From: Gaiellasilicea sp963705515
GTDB taxonomy: Bacteria > Actinomycetota > Thermoleophilia > Gaiellales > Gaiellaceae
Direction: 5' to 3'
Assembly (NCBI GenBank): GCA_963705515.1
Contig: CAVPJV010000007.1
Span: 62,001-126,000, forward strand
DNA length: 64,000 nucleotides
Shown here: piece after piece, positions 18,045 through 26,857 of the stretch
Layout: each line of letters starts with the position of its first letter
Numbering within the stretch: the stretch's first letter is position 1
Position numbers and translations under genes: made by a program
Notes under the pieces: generated by a model
Database searches by the model: none
Told to the model about the DNA's origin: nothing
What the model saw: only the letters and a program-made list of their open reading frames with translations

Positions 18045-18640
18045 CCGGCCGCCTCGCGGCCGACGGCCACCCGATCGGGGAGGTCTATCTCTCGCGCTTC
18101 GAGATCATGCGGCGCGTGGCCGAGCTCGGCGCCGAGCTGGCGGATGCCTACGCGGGCAAGGAGCCACTGCTGGTCGCGCCGCTGAAGTCGAGCGCCGTCT
18201 TCCTCACCGACCTCTCGCGCGCGCTGCCGATTCCGCACGCGATCGACTTCCTCGAGCTCGCCGCCTATGCCAGCGGGCGCTCCGGCGCCGTCAAGCTGCT
18301 GAAGGATCTCGACACGTCGGTCGTCGACCGCCACGTGATCGTGGTCGAGGACGTGGTCGACACCGGCCTGACGCTCAACTTTCTCTCCCGCACGCTCGCG
18401 CTCCGCGACCCGACCGGCCTGACGGCGGTGACGCTGCTCGACCGTCCCTACCGCCGGCTCGTCGACGACATCCCGCTCGACTACGTCGGCTTCACGGTTC
18501 CCGACGAGCTCTTCGCCGGTTACGGCCTGGGGCTCGACGAGCGCTGGCGCTCGCTGCCCGACCTGCACGTCGTCGCCGTCGAGGAGCTCCCGGGCCACCT
18601 CACCGGCGACAGCTTCCGCCCCGCGCGCCGCGCCGCCTAG
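18020..18640 (+). CDS. Phosphoribosyltransferase (hypoxanthine-guanine type)
   Basis: A type I PRTase. The PRPP-binding motif is VIVVEDVVDTGLTL around 18340-18380, with the hypoxanthine PRTase order of EVYLSRFEIMRRVAELGAEL at the N-terminus, LVAPLKSSAVFLTDLSRAL and VTLLDRPYRRL. It likely salvages hypoxanthine or guanine to the nucleotide. Homology begins upstream of the first ATG (18107), yet the frame has no ATG, GTG or TTG between the previous gene and 18107. ATT at 18020, which overlaps the previous gene, is the best candidate start. The last codons are Arg/Ala-rich. Confidence 0.75.
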   Translation: MTAETRLLAGRLAADGHPIGEVYLSRFEIMRRVAELGAELADAYAGKEPLLVAPLKSSAVFLTDLSRALPIPHAIDFLELAAYASGRSGAVKLLKDLDTSVVDRHVIVVEDVVDTGLTLNFLSRTLALRDPTGLTAVTLLDRPYRRLVDDIPLDYVGFTVPDELFAGYGLGLDERWRSLPDLHVVAVEELPGHLTGDSFRPARRAA

Positions 18641-18646
18641 GAGGGT

Positions 18647-19843
18647 CTACAGGTAGCCCATCGGGTCGACCGCGCCGCCGTTGATCCGCACCTCGAAGTG
18701 GACGTGCGGGCCGGTCGAGTGGCCGGTGCTGCCGGAGTAGGCGATCAGCTGGCCCTGCTCGACGTACTGGCCGACGCCGACCGTGACGTTCGTGTTGTGC
18801 CCGTACGCGGTCGCGACGCCGCCGCCGTGGTCGACGACGACGAGGTTGCCGTAGCCGCCCATCCAGCCCGCGACGATCACGACACCGGCCTTCGCCGCCA
18901 CGACGGGCGTGCCGCTCGAGACTGAGATGTCGATGCCCTCGTGCATCCGGCCCCAGCGCCAGCCGAAGCCGCTCGTGATCACACCGTGGACCGGCCAAAC
19001 GAAGCCGGCGGCCGAGGCGGCTCCGGTCGGTGCAGGCACGATCGAGGAGCTCTGCGCGGAGCGGATCTTGGCCGCGAGCGCGGCGCTCTGGGCCTGCAGG
19101 TCGCGCATGTGCCCGATCGCCTCTTCCTTGTCCTCCCGCACCGAGGCGAGCGTCGTGCGCTTGTCGCGGCGGGCGGTGGCGAGCTCGCGCTGGCTCCAGG
19201 CAAGCCGGTCGCGGACCGCGCGCTGCTCGGCGGTGCGCGCTGCGACGGCAGCGGTCGTCTCCGCGACTTGCCGGCGCGTCCTGCGCGTCGAGTTCCGCGT
19301 CTCCTGCATCTGCAGCTTGGCGACCTCGACCTCGCCGGCGATCTTGTGGTCCTGCTGCCCGATCGTGTTCAGGAACTCGAGCTGGTCGAGCATGTCGGAG
19401 AAGCTCCCCGAATCGAGCACGACCGCCAGCGAGGATGTGCGCTCGGAGGTGTAGATCTCGACGAGGCGCTTGCTCAGGCGGGCGACGGCCTCCTTGTGCT
19501 GGCGCTGGAGGAAGACGAGCTTGCGGGTCTGGAGCTCGTAGAGCGCGTTCAATCGGTCGAGCTTGCGCTGGTGCAGCGCCAGAACGGACTCGAGCTCGTT
19601 CAGCCTCGAGGAGGCCGCGTCGACGTCTGCCTGGAGCGCGTCGATCTTCTCGCTGACGACCTCGATCTCGGAGCTGAGGACGCCCTCCCGCTCTCGTGCC
19701 GCCTGGATCTTCCCCTGCAGCGAGTTGATGCGGCCGTCGACCATCTGCTTCTGGTCGGAGGCGCTCTCCTGGCCCGACGCGACCGGAGAGGCGAGGAGCA
19801 CGAGGCCGGCCAGAAGCAGGCCGATGCTGAGGCGTAGACGCAT
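18647..19843 (-). CDS. Secreted murein peptidase, EnvC/NlpD-like (coiled coil plus M23)
   Basis: A 398-residue exported protein. A signal peptide covers residues 1-24 (LSIGLLLAGLVLLASPVASG). Residues about 30-260 form a long coiled coil like that of EnvC and PcsB. The C-terminal LytM/M23 domain has HEGIDISVSSGTPVVAAKAG near residue 302 and GPHVHFEVRINGG near 380, so the zinc ligands (H, D, H-x-H) are intact and the enzyme should be an active peptidoglycan DD- or DL-endopeptidase or an amidase activator. It ends YL at the C-terminus. Its stop lies 6 bases from the end of the convergent phosphoribosyltransferase gene. Confidence 0.9.
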   Translation of the reverse strand: MRLRLSIGLLLAGLVLLASPVASGQESASDQKQMVDGRINSLQGKIQAAREREGVLSSEIEVVSEKIDALQADVDAASSRLNELESVLALHQRKLDRLNALYELQTRKLVFLQRQHKEAVARLSKRLVEIYTSERTSSLAVVLDSGSFSDMLDQLEFLNTIGQQDHKIAGEVEVAKLQMQETRNSTRRTRRQVAETTAAVAARTAEQRAVRDRLAWSQRELATARRDKRTTLASVREDKEEAIGHMRDLQAQSAALAAKIRSAQSSSIVPAPTGAASAAGFVWPVHGVITSGFGWRWGRMHEGIDISVSSGTPVVAAKAGVVIVAGWMGGYGNLVVVDHGGGVATAYGHNTNVTVGVGQYVEQGQLIAYSGSTGHSTGPHVHFEVRINGGAVDPMGYL

Positions 19844-20004
19844 CCGAGGAGTAGTTTCGTCGGGGGATCGGCCGTCCCTTTGCGGGGCGGCCCGCGCCAG
19901 TGTAGCCCCCGATTCTGCGTAAAGCTACTGCTCAGAGCCGTTTTCGGGCACGAGTACCGATTTCGGCGGATCACCCTCGTCGGGTGAGGGGTGCGCCCGA
20001 GTGG

Positions 20005-20334
20005 TTACCCGGGTCGCTCGACCCGCACCCGCTCCTGCGCGCCCGCCCGCGGCTCGAGCGCCCGCAGCGCCTCGGCGGCCTCGCGCCGGAGCGGCCCAAC
20101 GAGCGCCCGGTAGTCCTCGTCCGAGACTTTGCCGGTGCGGTGGTCGAGCTCGAGCTCCTTCAGCGCCGCGAGCGCGCGGTCGCGCGTCTCGGCGAGCTCC
20201 AGCCTGCGGCGGTCGAGCTCGCTCGGCTCCTCCAGGACGTCCCGGTCGGGCTGCGGCTCGCGCAGATACGGCAGCGCCACGAGCACCACGCAGGCCGCGG
20301 CGAGCAGCGCGCCGAGGACGAGCGCCGCGCTCAC
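20005..20334 (-). CDS. Cytochrome c biogenesis protein CcmI-like (short)
   Basis: A 109-residue protein with one N-terminal membrane segment (SAALVLGALLAAACVVLVAL) and a charged helical domain (ELDRRRLELAETRDRALAAL, KELELDHRTGKVSDEDY). The DHRTGKVSDEDYRAL pattern is the CcmI/CycH N-terminal signature, without the long TPR part found in proteobacteria. It probably helps present apocytochrome c to the CcmF lyase. The GTG start at 20334 overlaps the ccmF stop (GTGA), so it is the last gene of ccmE-ccmF-ccmI. Confidence 0.7.
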   Translation of the reverse strand: MSAALVLGALLAAACVVLVALPYLREPQPDRDVLEEPSELDRRRLELAETRDRALAALKELELDHRTGKVSDEDYRALVGPLRREAAEALRALEPRAGAQERVRVERPG

Positions 20335-22325
20335 GTTCGCGCCGGTGCCTCGGCGCCCTCGTAGCGCATGGCGAGGCGGCGCTGCTCGCGCGCGTCCGGC
20401 CAGAGCGTGATCAGCGCGCCGAGCACGAAGACGAGGCCGGCGAGCCAGATCAGGTTCACGAGCGGCTTGACGAAGGCGCGGATGTAGACGGAGCCGTCGG
20501 CGTTGACCTGCTCCGCGATCACGAACAGGTCCTCCCCGGTCAGCAGATCGCTGCGGATCCCGACCTCGTTCGAGACCTGACGCTCTGCCGTGTAGGCGTT
20601 CTTGCCCGCCTCGACGGTGCCGAGCGCCTTGCCGTCCCGCTCGACGCCGACCACGGCGCGGATCTCGGTCGCGTTCGCCGCCTCCCGCTCCTCGAGCCCA
20701 CGGTAGGTCAGCCGGTAACCGCCGACGGCGAGGGTGTCGCCGGGCACGAGCCGGCGCTCGTTGACCGTGTCGTAGGCGCTCGAGCCGGCAATGCCGATCG
20801 CGAGCAGGACGATCGCGGCGTGGACGATGTAGCCGCCGTAGCGGCGGCGGTTGCGGCCGATCAGGGCCGAGAAGGCACCCGGCCAGGAGCCGCCGGAGAC
20901 GGCTCGGCGGGCGCGCGTGCCGCGGATGAACTCGAGCGCGATCGAGGCGAGCACGAACGCCGAGAACGTGTAGGCGATCAGTCCCGGGGTCGACGATCCC
21001 CCGCCGAGGAGGAGCAGGACGAGCCCGACGAGCAGCGCGAAGGCGGCCGGCCAGGCGAACGTGAGCCCGAGGCTGCGCAGCGACGCCCGCCGCCAGGCCA
21101 CGAGCGGCCCGATCCCCATCAGCAGCAGCAGCGGCAGCCCGAAGACGCGGAGGAAGAAGTTGTAGTAGCCGGGGCCGACGATCCGCGACTCGCCGAGGAC
21201 GGCCTCGTGCAGGATCGGGTAGACGACGCCCCAGAGGATCGTCAGGGTCAGCGCGACGAGCAGCAGGTTGTTGTAGAGGAACGCCGCCTCGCGCGAGACG
21301 AGCGACTCGAGCCGCGTCTTCGACCGCAGGAGCGGCAGCCGGGCGAGCACGAGCGCGAGCGACCCGAAGACGACGATGCAGATGAAGCCGAGGAACCACG
21401 GCCCGATCGAGCTCTGCGTGAAGGAGTGGATCGAGCTGACGATGCCGGAGCGGGTCAGGAACGTCCCGAAGAGCGAGAGCGCGAACGCCATCACCACGAG
21501 CAGGTGGTTCCAGACGCGCAGCATCCCGCGCTTCTCCTGGATCATCACCGAGTGCAGGAACGCCGTCGCGGCGAGCCACGGCATCAGCGCGGCGTTCTCG
21601 ACCGGGTCCCAGGCGTAGTAGCCGCCCCAGCCCACTTCCTCGTAGGCCCAGTGCGAGCCGAGCAGCTGCCCGACGCCGAGCGCCGTCCACGCGACGAGCG
21701 TCCACCGGCGCGTCGCGATGATCCAGCGCTCGTCGGTGCGACGCGCGAGCAGCGCTCCCATCGCGAAGGCGAAGGGGACGGTGAGGCCGACGAAGCCGAG
21801 ATAGAGCAGCGGCGGGTGGGCCATCATGTACGGGTTCTGGAGGCTCGGGTTGAGCCCGTTGCCGTCCGCCGGCGCCGCCTGGGTCGCGAACGGCGTCGCG
21901 ACCACCACGAGCAGGAACGCGAAGAAGACGGTGACGCCGCCGAGCACGGGCGTGACCCAGGCGACGAGGTCGCGGGCCGTGCGCCGGTTCACGAGCAGGA
22001 CGGCGGTCGAGTAGCCCGTCAGGATCAGCAGCCAGAGCAGCAGCGAGCCCTCCTGCCCGCCCCAGAACGCGGAGATCGTGTAGCCGGTGGGCAGCTCGCG
22101 GCTCGTGTGCTCGGCGGCGTAGACGAACGAGAAGTCGTGCCGGATCAGCGCCGCAACGAGGACGAGCGAGGCGACGATGCTCGTCCCGAACGCAGCCATG
22201 AGAGCGTTCTGGGCGGAGAGCGCGAGCCGGCGACGACCCTTCCAGGCGGCGTACGAGCCGGCGACGACGGCGTAGACCGCGAGACCGAGCGTGGCGACGA
22301 GCGCGGCGCGGCCGAGCTCAGGCAT
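20331..22325 (-). CDS. ccmF: Cytochrome c heme lyase CcmF
   Basis: A 664-residue polytopic membrane protein, the haem lyase of the System I (Ccm) pathway. The tryptophan-rich WWD-type motif EEVGWGGYYAWDPVENAALM lies near residues 225-245. Family histidines occur in NPYMMAHPPLLYLGFVG and in HSVMIQEKRGMLRVWNHLLV. A large periplasmic-type loop sits near the C-terminus (residues about 540-630), followed by a final membrane helix. It starts 1 base before the ccmE stop region (ATG 22325) and overlaps the ccmI-like gene, so the three are one transcript. Confidence 0.93.
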   Translation of the reverse strand: MPELGRAALVATLGLAVYAVVAGSYAAWKGRRRLALSAQNALMAAFGTSIVASLVLVAALIRHDFSFVYAAEHTSRELPTGYTISAFWGGQEGSLLLWLLILTGYSTAVLLVNRRTARDLVAWVTPVLGGVTVFFAFLLVVVATPFATQAAPADGNGLNPSLQNPYMMAHPPLLYLGFVGLTVPFAFAMGALLARRTDERWIIATRRWTLVAWTALGVGQLLGSHWAYEEVGWGGYYAWDPVENAALMPWLAATAFLHSVMIQEKRGMLRVWNHLLVVMAFALSLFGTFLTRSGIVSSIHSFTQSSIGPWFLGFICIVVFGSLALVLARLPLLRSKTRLESLVSREAAFLYNNLLLVALTLTILWGVVYPILHEAVLGESRIVGPGYYNFFLRVFGLPLLLLMGIGPLVAWRRASLRSLGLTFAWPAAFALLVGLVLLLLGGGSSTPGLIAYTFSAFVLASIALEFIRGTRARRAVSGGSWPGAFSALIGRNRRRYGGYIVHAAIVLLAIGIAGSSAYDTVNERRLVPGDTLAVGGYRLTYRGLEEREAANATEIRAVVGVERDGKALGTVEAGKNAYTAERQVSNEVGIRSDLLTGEDLFVIAEQVNADGSVYIRAFVKPLVNLIWLAGLVFVLGALITLWPDAREQRRLAMRYEGAEAPART

Positions 22326-22727
22326 CTACGAGGATTTCTTGGCCGTGTACTTCGACGGGCACTTCGTCACGAGCGAATCCTTGACCGCGACGAAGGTGCC
22401 GTTGCGCAGCTCGCCCTTGACCGAGACCTCGCGGCCGGCGCGGAACTGATCCGAGACCGAGCCCGTGTAGACGACCGTCACCGTCTTCGTCGAGCCGCCC
22501 TTGATGTCCCGGAGCCGGAAGCGAAGCCCGTCGCCGTAGGCATCGCCCTTGTAGCCGGGTTGGACGCGGCCGGCGAGCGAGACGACGCCCGTCTGCCCGC
22601 CCAGCTCGCTGGGCGCGACCGACGGCGTGCTGCCGCCTGCGATCGAGGTGTAGAGCAGGAAGACTGCAAGCACCGCCGCGACCGACAGCGCGATGACGAG
22701 CCGCGCGGGATTGCGCTTCCGTGCCAC
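22326..22727 (-). CDS. ccmE: Cytochrome c maturation protein CcmE, CxxxY variant
   Basis: A 133-residue periplasmic haem chaperone. A membrane anchor is at residues about 10-28 (LVIALSVAAVLAVFLLYTS). The OB-fold core follows (VVSLAGRVQPG, LRFRLRDI, VTVVYTGSVSDQFRAGREV, VKGELRNGTFVA). Near the C-terminus the classical haem-binding HxxxY is replaced by CPSKY (Cys123, Tyr127). This CxxxY form is known from archaea and some anaerobes such as Desulfovibrio. It is the first gene of ccmE-ccmF-ccmI. Confidence 0.88.
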   Translation of the reverse strand: MARKRNPARLVIALSVAAVLAVFLLYTSIAGGSTPSVAPSELGGQTGVVSLAGRVQPGYKGDAYGDGLRFRLRDIKGGSTKTVTVVYTGSVSDQFRAGREVSVKGELRNGTFVAVKDSLVTKCPSKYTAKKSS

Positions 22728-22745
22728 GTGTGGATCGTAGCTCGG

Positions 22746-22988
22746 CTAGACCGAACGGGGCGCGGTCTCGCGCCGGGCGGGGATGCGGTAGCCGTGGTCG
22801 TGGCAGAGCGAGCCGGGATCGTCCTCGGTCAGCGCGTCGCAGTATCCCTTGCCGTAGGCGGCCCGGATGAACGCGGCCATCACCTCGAGGTTCCATTCGG
22901 ACACCTCTGCCGCCTCCCGCCAGAGGTCGGCGAGCCGGAGGTCGATGTCGAGCTCGAGCAGGTCGATGCGGGTCGGTGCCTTCGCCAT
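22746..22988 (-). CDS. Small conserved hypothetical protein
   Basis: An 80-residue acidic helical protein from ATG 22988 (MAKAPTRIDLLELDIDLRLA, DLWREAAEVSEW, AFIRAAYGKGYCDAL, CHDHGYRIPARR). Two Cys and a His-rich CHDHG motif near the C-terminus could bind metal, but I do not recognise the family. It is 18 bases upstream of ccmE on the same strand, so it may be co-transcribed, and it diverges from the Nfo-like gene. Confidence 0.55.
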   Translation of the reverse strand: MAKAPTRIDLLELDIDLRLADLWREAAEVSEWNLEVMAAFIRAAYGKGYCDALTEDDPGSLCHDHGYRIPARRETAPRSV

Positions 22989-23020
22989 GTGGAAAAGGGT
23001 AGGACCCCCATCGGACGACA

Positions 23021-23881
23021 TTGCAGGTGATCCGGTACGGTCGGCTCGTGGGAGCGATCCGCGTCGGCCCTGCTCGCTGTCCCTCGCGGGAGTCGCCCGA
23101 CCTCGCGGTCGAATTGCTCGTCGAGCGCGGCTACTCCGCCTGCGAGCTCGACCTCGAGAGCGGCTTCTGGCTCGACTACCCGTGGGCCGAGCGGCTGGGT
23201 GAGCTCGCGCGCACCCAGGACATCGCGCTGTCCGTGCACGCACCGCTGTTCGCGTTCCCGGGCCACCCCGATGAGAAGAAGTCGAAGATGGCGCTCGGCG
23301 CACTCGACCGCACCGCCGGCATCGCCGCCGCCGCGGGCGCCGAGGTGATCGTCATCCACCCCGGCTTCTGGCTCGGCCGCACGCCCGAGCAGACGATCGA
23401 CGACGTCGTCGCCTCGCTGAGGAAGCTGCGCGAGAAGCTCGAGTCGAAGGACCGCGCCGTCCCGTTCGGGGTCGAGGTGATGGGCCGCGTCAGCGAGCTC
23501 GGCTCGATCGACCACGTCGTCGAGATCGCGTCGCGCCTCGACTGGGTGCGGCCGGTGATCGACTTCGCGCACATGCACGCGACCACGGACGGCGCCTTCA
23601 CCGACGTCGACGGCTTCGCCGCGGTGCTCGAGAGCGCCGACGCCGTGCTCGGCCCCGGCGAGCCCTTCCACATCCACTTCTCCGACATCGCCTACGCGAA
23701 CCGGAACGAGACGAAGCACCTCCCCTACGGCGAGGGGACGCTGCGCGCAGAGCCGCTGCGGGACGCGCTCGGCCGCTTCGAGCGGCGGGCGACCGTGATC
23801 TCCGAGTCGCCGGACGAGAGCTCGTCGCAGGCGATCAAGGCCGTGCTCGAGGCTCAGGCGGGGGCGAGCGCGGCTTCGTAG
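23021..23881 (+). CDS. TIM-barrel AP endonuclease 2 / sugar isomerase family protein (Nfo-like)
   Basis: A 286-residue protein of the endonuclease IV/xylose isomerase-like fold. Typical metal-site strands are visible: LSVHAPLF, EVIVIHPGFWLG, FGVEVMGR, PVIDFAHMHA, FHIHFSDIAY and TVISESPD. These give the His/Glu/Asp pattern of Nfo-type enzymes, so an AP endonuclease (deoxyribonuclease IV) or an isomerase is possible. The start is uncertain: TTG 23021, GTG 23027 or GTG 23048 (just before GAIRVGP). Its 3' end overlaps the convergent adenylate cyclase gene by 28 bases. Confidence 0.75.
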   Translation: MQVIRYGRLVGAIRVGPARCPSRESPDLAVELLVERGYSACELDLESGFWLDYPWAERLGELARTQDIALSVHAPLFAFPGHPDEKKSKMALGALDRTAGIAAAAGAEVIVIHPGFWLGRTPEQTIDDVVASLRKLREKLESKDRAVPFGVEVMGRVSELGSIDHVVEIASRLDWVRPVIDFAHMHATTDGAFTDVDGFAAVLESADAVLGPGEPFHIHFSDIAYANRNETKHLPYGEGTLRAEPLRDALGRFERRATVISESPDESSSQAIKAVLEAQAGASAAS

Positions 23882-26784
23882 TCGGCCAGCTCGGCCTCGT
23901 ACTCCTCCGCCTCGTCGATACGGTCGCGCTCGCGCAGGAAGCGGGCGAGCGCGGTCACGAGCTCGCGCCGGATCAGCAGCAGCGGCTTCCCGTCGACGAC
24001 GGCGACCGCCTCGCGCAGCAGCGCTTCGGCATCCTCGTCGCGGCCCTGGGCGGCGCGCACGATCCCGAGCGCCATCCGGGTCGTCGCGCGGGAGATCGTG
24101 TCGTGGGGGCCGACGGTCTCGCGGGCCTCGAGCGCGTAGCGCTCCGCCTCGTCGATCTTCTTCAGCGAGACGAGCACCTGCGCCAGGCCGCGCTGGCTCT
24201 CGCAGAGCGTCCCGCGGTCCTCGAGCGGCTTCAGGATCCGGATCGCGTCGCGGAACCGACGCTCGGCGGCAGGCAGGTCGCCCCGTCGCCGCTCGACCCA
24301 GCCGAAGTGGTTGTTGACCCGGGCGAGCGCCCACTGGTCCCCGGACTCGGAGAAAAGCTCCTCCGCCTGCGCGAGCCCGGCAGCAGCCTCGTCGAGCCGG
24401 CCGCGCAATGAGTCGATCCGGGCCTGCGAGACGAGCGCCCAGCCGAGGACGGTGATGTTGCCGCTCTCGTCGGCGAGCTCGAGCGCCTCCGCCACGAGCC
24501 GCATGCCCCGGTCGAGGTCGAGCCGCGCGATCGCCGAGCTCGCGAGCTCGTCGACGGCGCTCGCCTCGAGATCCTTGCGCCCGATCTCGCGCGCGACCTC
24601 GAGCGCCTTCGTGTTCCAGCGCTCGTCGTCGTCGAGGTCGCCGAGCCACCAGCCGATCCGCGCGCGGGTCGCCAGCGCCTCGATCCGGTCCTCGGGCTTC
24701 GCGTCGTCGAGGAGGACGAGCGCCTGCTCGACGAGCTCGCGGCCGCGGGGAAGATCGGCGTCGCGGAGGAGGGCGTTCTCGGCCAGCGCGGTCAGCGCGA
24801 GGCCCTGGAGGCGGACGTCGCCGGCGTCGGTCGCGTCGGCGAAGACGCGCTCCATCTCGACCGCCTGCGCCGGCAGGTCGGCGAGCCGGCGTGCGGCCCG
24901 GGCCGCGAGGAAGCGGCGCTGGAGCGTCGGCTCGAGCTCGACGGAGCGGACGAGCAGGCGCCGTGCAGCCTGGTTCGCCTCCTGCGCCAGCGCGCGACGG
25001 CCCGCCTTCTCGAGCGCGCCCGCGGCACGCCTGGCGAGCTCCTCGGGCGCCTCGCCGTCGAGCTCCTCCAGCAGCGTCGCCGCGTGATCGAGGTGGTAGG
25101 CGCGGATCTCGACGAGCTCCTCGCCCGCGACGCCGTGCAGCCAGTCGGCGACCTGCTGGTGCAGCTCGGCGCGCGCGCCCTTGGCGAGACCCGCGTAGGC
25201 CACGTCGCGGATGAGGACGTGCTTGAAGCGATACGCGTGCTCGCCGGTGATCGAGGAGCGGCTCTCGCGGGTGATGAAGTCGCGCAGGAGCAGGTCGTCG
25301 AACACGGGCTCGAGGTCGTCAACCTCGGGCATCAGGTGGGAGACGGCGCCCTCCCAGAAGATCCGGCCGATCACGGCGGCGCGCTGGAGCAGACGCTTCT
25401 CGTTCCGGCGCAGCCGGTCGATGCGCGCCGCGATCATGGCCTGGAGCGTGTCCGGGATCCGCTTCGACGAGGCGCCGCCCTCGAGCAGCATCCGCGTCGT
25501 CTCCTCGACGAAGAGCGGGTTGCCCTCGGTCTTCTCGAGCAGCGTCTTCCGCTCCGACGGCTGCAGCTCGCGGTCGGCGAGCAGCGCGTCGAGGAGCTCC
25601 TCGCTCTCCTCGGGCGCGAGCGGCTCGAGCTCGGTCGCGGCGGCGCGGAGGCGGCCGCCGCCCCAGCTCGGGCGGATGTCGAGCAGCTCCGGGCGGGCGA
25701 GGCAGAGAATCATCAGCGGCGCGTCCTTGACGCGCTCGGCCAGGTGCTCGATCAGCTCGAGCAGCGGCTCCTCGGCCCATTGGACGTCCTCGAAAACGAG
25801 AATCAGCGGCCTCGCGTCGGCGAGCTCGGCGGCCCACTCGCGCGCCGCCCAGGCGATCTCCTGTTGGCTGCGCTCGGTCTCGATTCCCTCGAGCACGCCG
25901 ACGGCGAGCGCGAGCAGGTCGGCAACCGCGTCGTCGCCGCACTGGGCGCGCAGCTTCGAGATCGCCTCCTGGACCGGGTCGTCGTCCGCGATCCCGGCCG
26001 CGACCTTGACCATCTCGGCGAGCGGCCAGTAGGTGACGCCCTCGCCGTAGGGAAGCGAGCGGCCGACGAGGATGCTCGCCTCCTCGACGCCCTCGAGGAA
26101 CTCGCGCGCGAGCCGGCTCTTCCCCACCCCGGGCTCGCCGTAGATCGTGAACAGGTGCGCGCGCTTGTGCCGGATCACGCGGCCGAGCGTGTTCTCGAGC
26201 AGCTCGAGCTCGAAGTCGCGGCCGACGAACGGCGCAGCGACCGACGGCACCCGACCGTCGCTGTCGCGGATCTCGAGCAGGCGCCATGCGAGCAGCGGCT
26301 CGCCGAAGCCCTTCGCGTCGATCGGGCCGACCTCCTCGGTCTCGACGACGCTCGCCGTCAGCCGCCGGGCAAAAGGCCCGACCATGACCTCGCCCGGCTG
26401 GGCGGCCTGCTGCAGCCGCGCGGCGACGTTGACCGCCTCGCCGGTCGCGAACGTCGAATCCGACTCGTCGGCGACGACCTCGCCCGCCTCGACGCCGATC
26501 CGCGCCTCGAGCCCGAGCTCGTGCACGGAGTCGAGGATCGCGGCGGCCGCGCGGACAGCGCGCTCGGCGTCGTCCTCGTGCGCCTGCGGGATCCCGAATG
26601 CGGCCATGACCGCATCGCCGGCGAACTTCTCGACGATGCCGCCGTGCGTGGTGATGCAATGCGAGACGTGCTCGAAGAACGAGTTGACGCGCCGGCGGAC
26701 GACCTCGGGATCGCGCGCGGCGACCAGCTCGGTCGAGCCGACGAGATCGACGAAGAGGACGGTCGCGAGCTTTCGTTCCATCAC
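23854..26784 (-). CDS. Adenylate/guanylate cyclase with AAA ATPase and TPR domains
   Basis: A 976-residue signalling protein. Residues about 1-175 form a class III nucleotide cyclase domain (LATVLFVDLVGSTELVA with the first metal Asp, GGIVEKFAGDAVMAAFG with the second, GVEAGEVVADE, and GEAVNVAARLQ). From about 185 an AAA/NB-ARC-like ATPase follows (PFVGRDFELELLE, Walker A GEPGVGKSRLA near 215-225, Walker B PLILVFEDVQW). The C-terminal half is TPR-like helical repeats. No DNA-binding domain is present, so it is a signal-integrating cyclase rather than a LuxR regulator. The ligand is unknown. Confidence 0.87.
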   Translation of the reverse strand: MMERKLATVLFVDLVGSTELVAARDPEVVRRRVNSFFEHVSHCITTHGGIVEKFAGDAVMAAFGIPQAHEDDAERAVRAAAAILDSVHELGLEARIGVEAGEVVADESDSTFATGEAVNVAARLQQAAQPGEVMVGPFARRLTASVVETEEVGPIDAKGFGEPLLAWRLLEIRDSDGRVPSVAAPFVGRDFELELLENTLGRVIRHKRAHLFTIYGEPGVGKSRLAREFLEGVEEASILVGRSLPYGEGVTYWPLAEMVKVAAGIADDDPVQEAISKLRAQCGDDAVADLLALAVGVLEGIETERSQQEIAWAAREWAAELADARPLILVFEDVQWAEEPLLELIEHLAERVKDAPLMILCLARPELLDIRPSWGGGRLRAAATELEPLAPEESEELLDALLADRELQPSERKTLLEKTEGNPLFVEETTRMLLEGGASSKRIPDTLQAMIAARIDRLRRNEKRLLQRAAVIGRIFWEGAVSHLMPEVDDLEPVFDDLLLRDFITRESRSSITGEHAYRFKHVLIRDVAYAGLAKGARAELHQQVADWLHGVAGEELVEIRAYHLDHAATLLEELDGEAPEELARRAAGALEKAGRRALAQEANQAARRLLVRSVELEPTLQRRFLAARAARRLADLPAQAVEMERVFADATDAGDVRLQGLALTALAENALLRDADLPRGRELVEQALVLLDDAKPEDRIEALATRARIGWWLGDLDDDERWNTKALEVAREIGRKDLEASAVDELASSAIARLDLDRGMRLVAEALELADESGNITVLGWALVSQARIDSLRGRLDEAAAGLAQAEELFSESGDQWALARVNNHFGWVERRRGDLPAAERRFRDAIRILKPLEDRGTLCESQRGLAQVLVSLKKIDEAERYALEARETVGPHDTISRATTRMALGIVRAAQGRDEDAEALLREAVAVVDGKPLLLIRRELVTALARFLRERDRIDEAEEYEAELADYEAALAPA

Positions 26785-26857
26785 GTAATTGTAGTTACGA
26801 GCCGCTGGGCTACGGCTGCTGCGAGCCTCGTCCTCCCGCGTGCGCTAGCGTCAGCGC

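Noticed and set aside
20001..23030. A 1009-codon plus-strand frame across ccmE-ccmF-ccmI
   Set aside because: Antisense to CcmF and CcmE with clear family motifs; its composition is Arg/Glu/Asp repeats typical of shadow frames.
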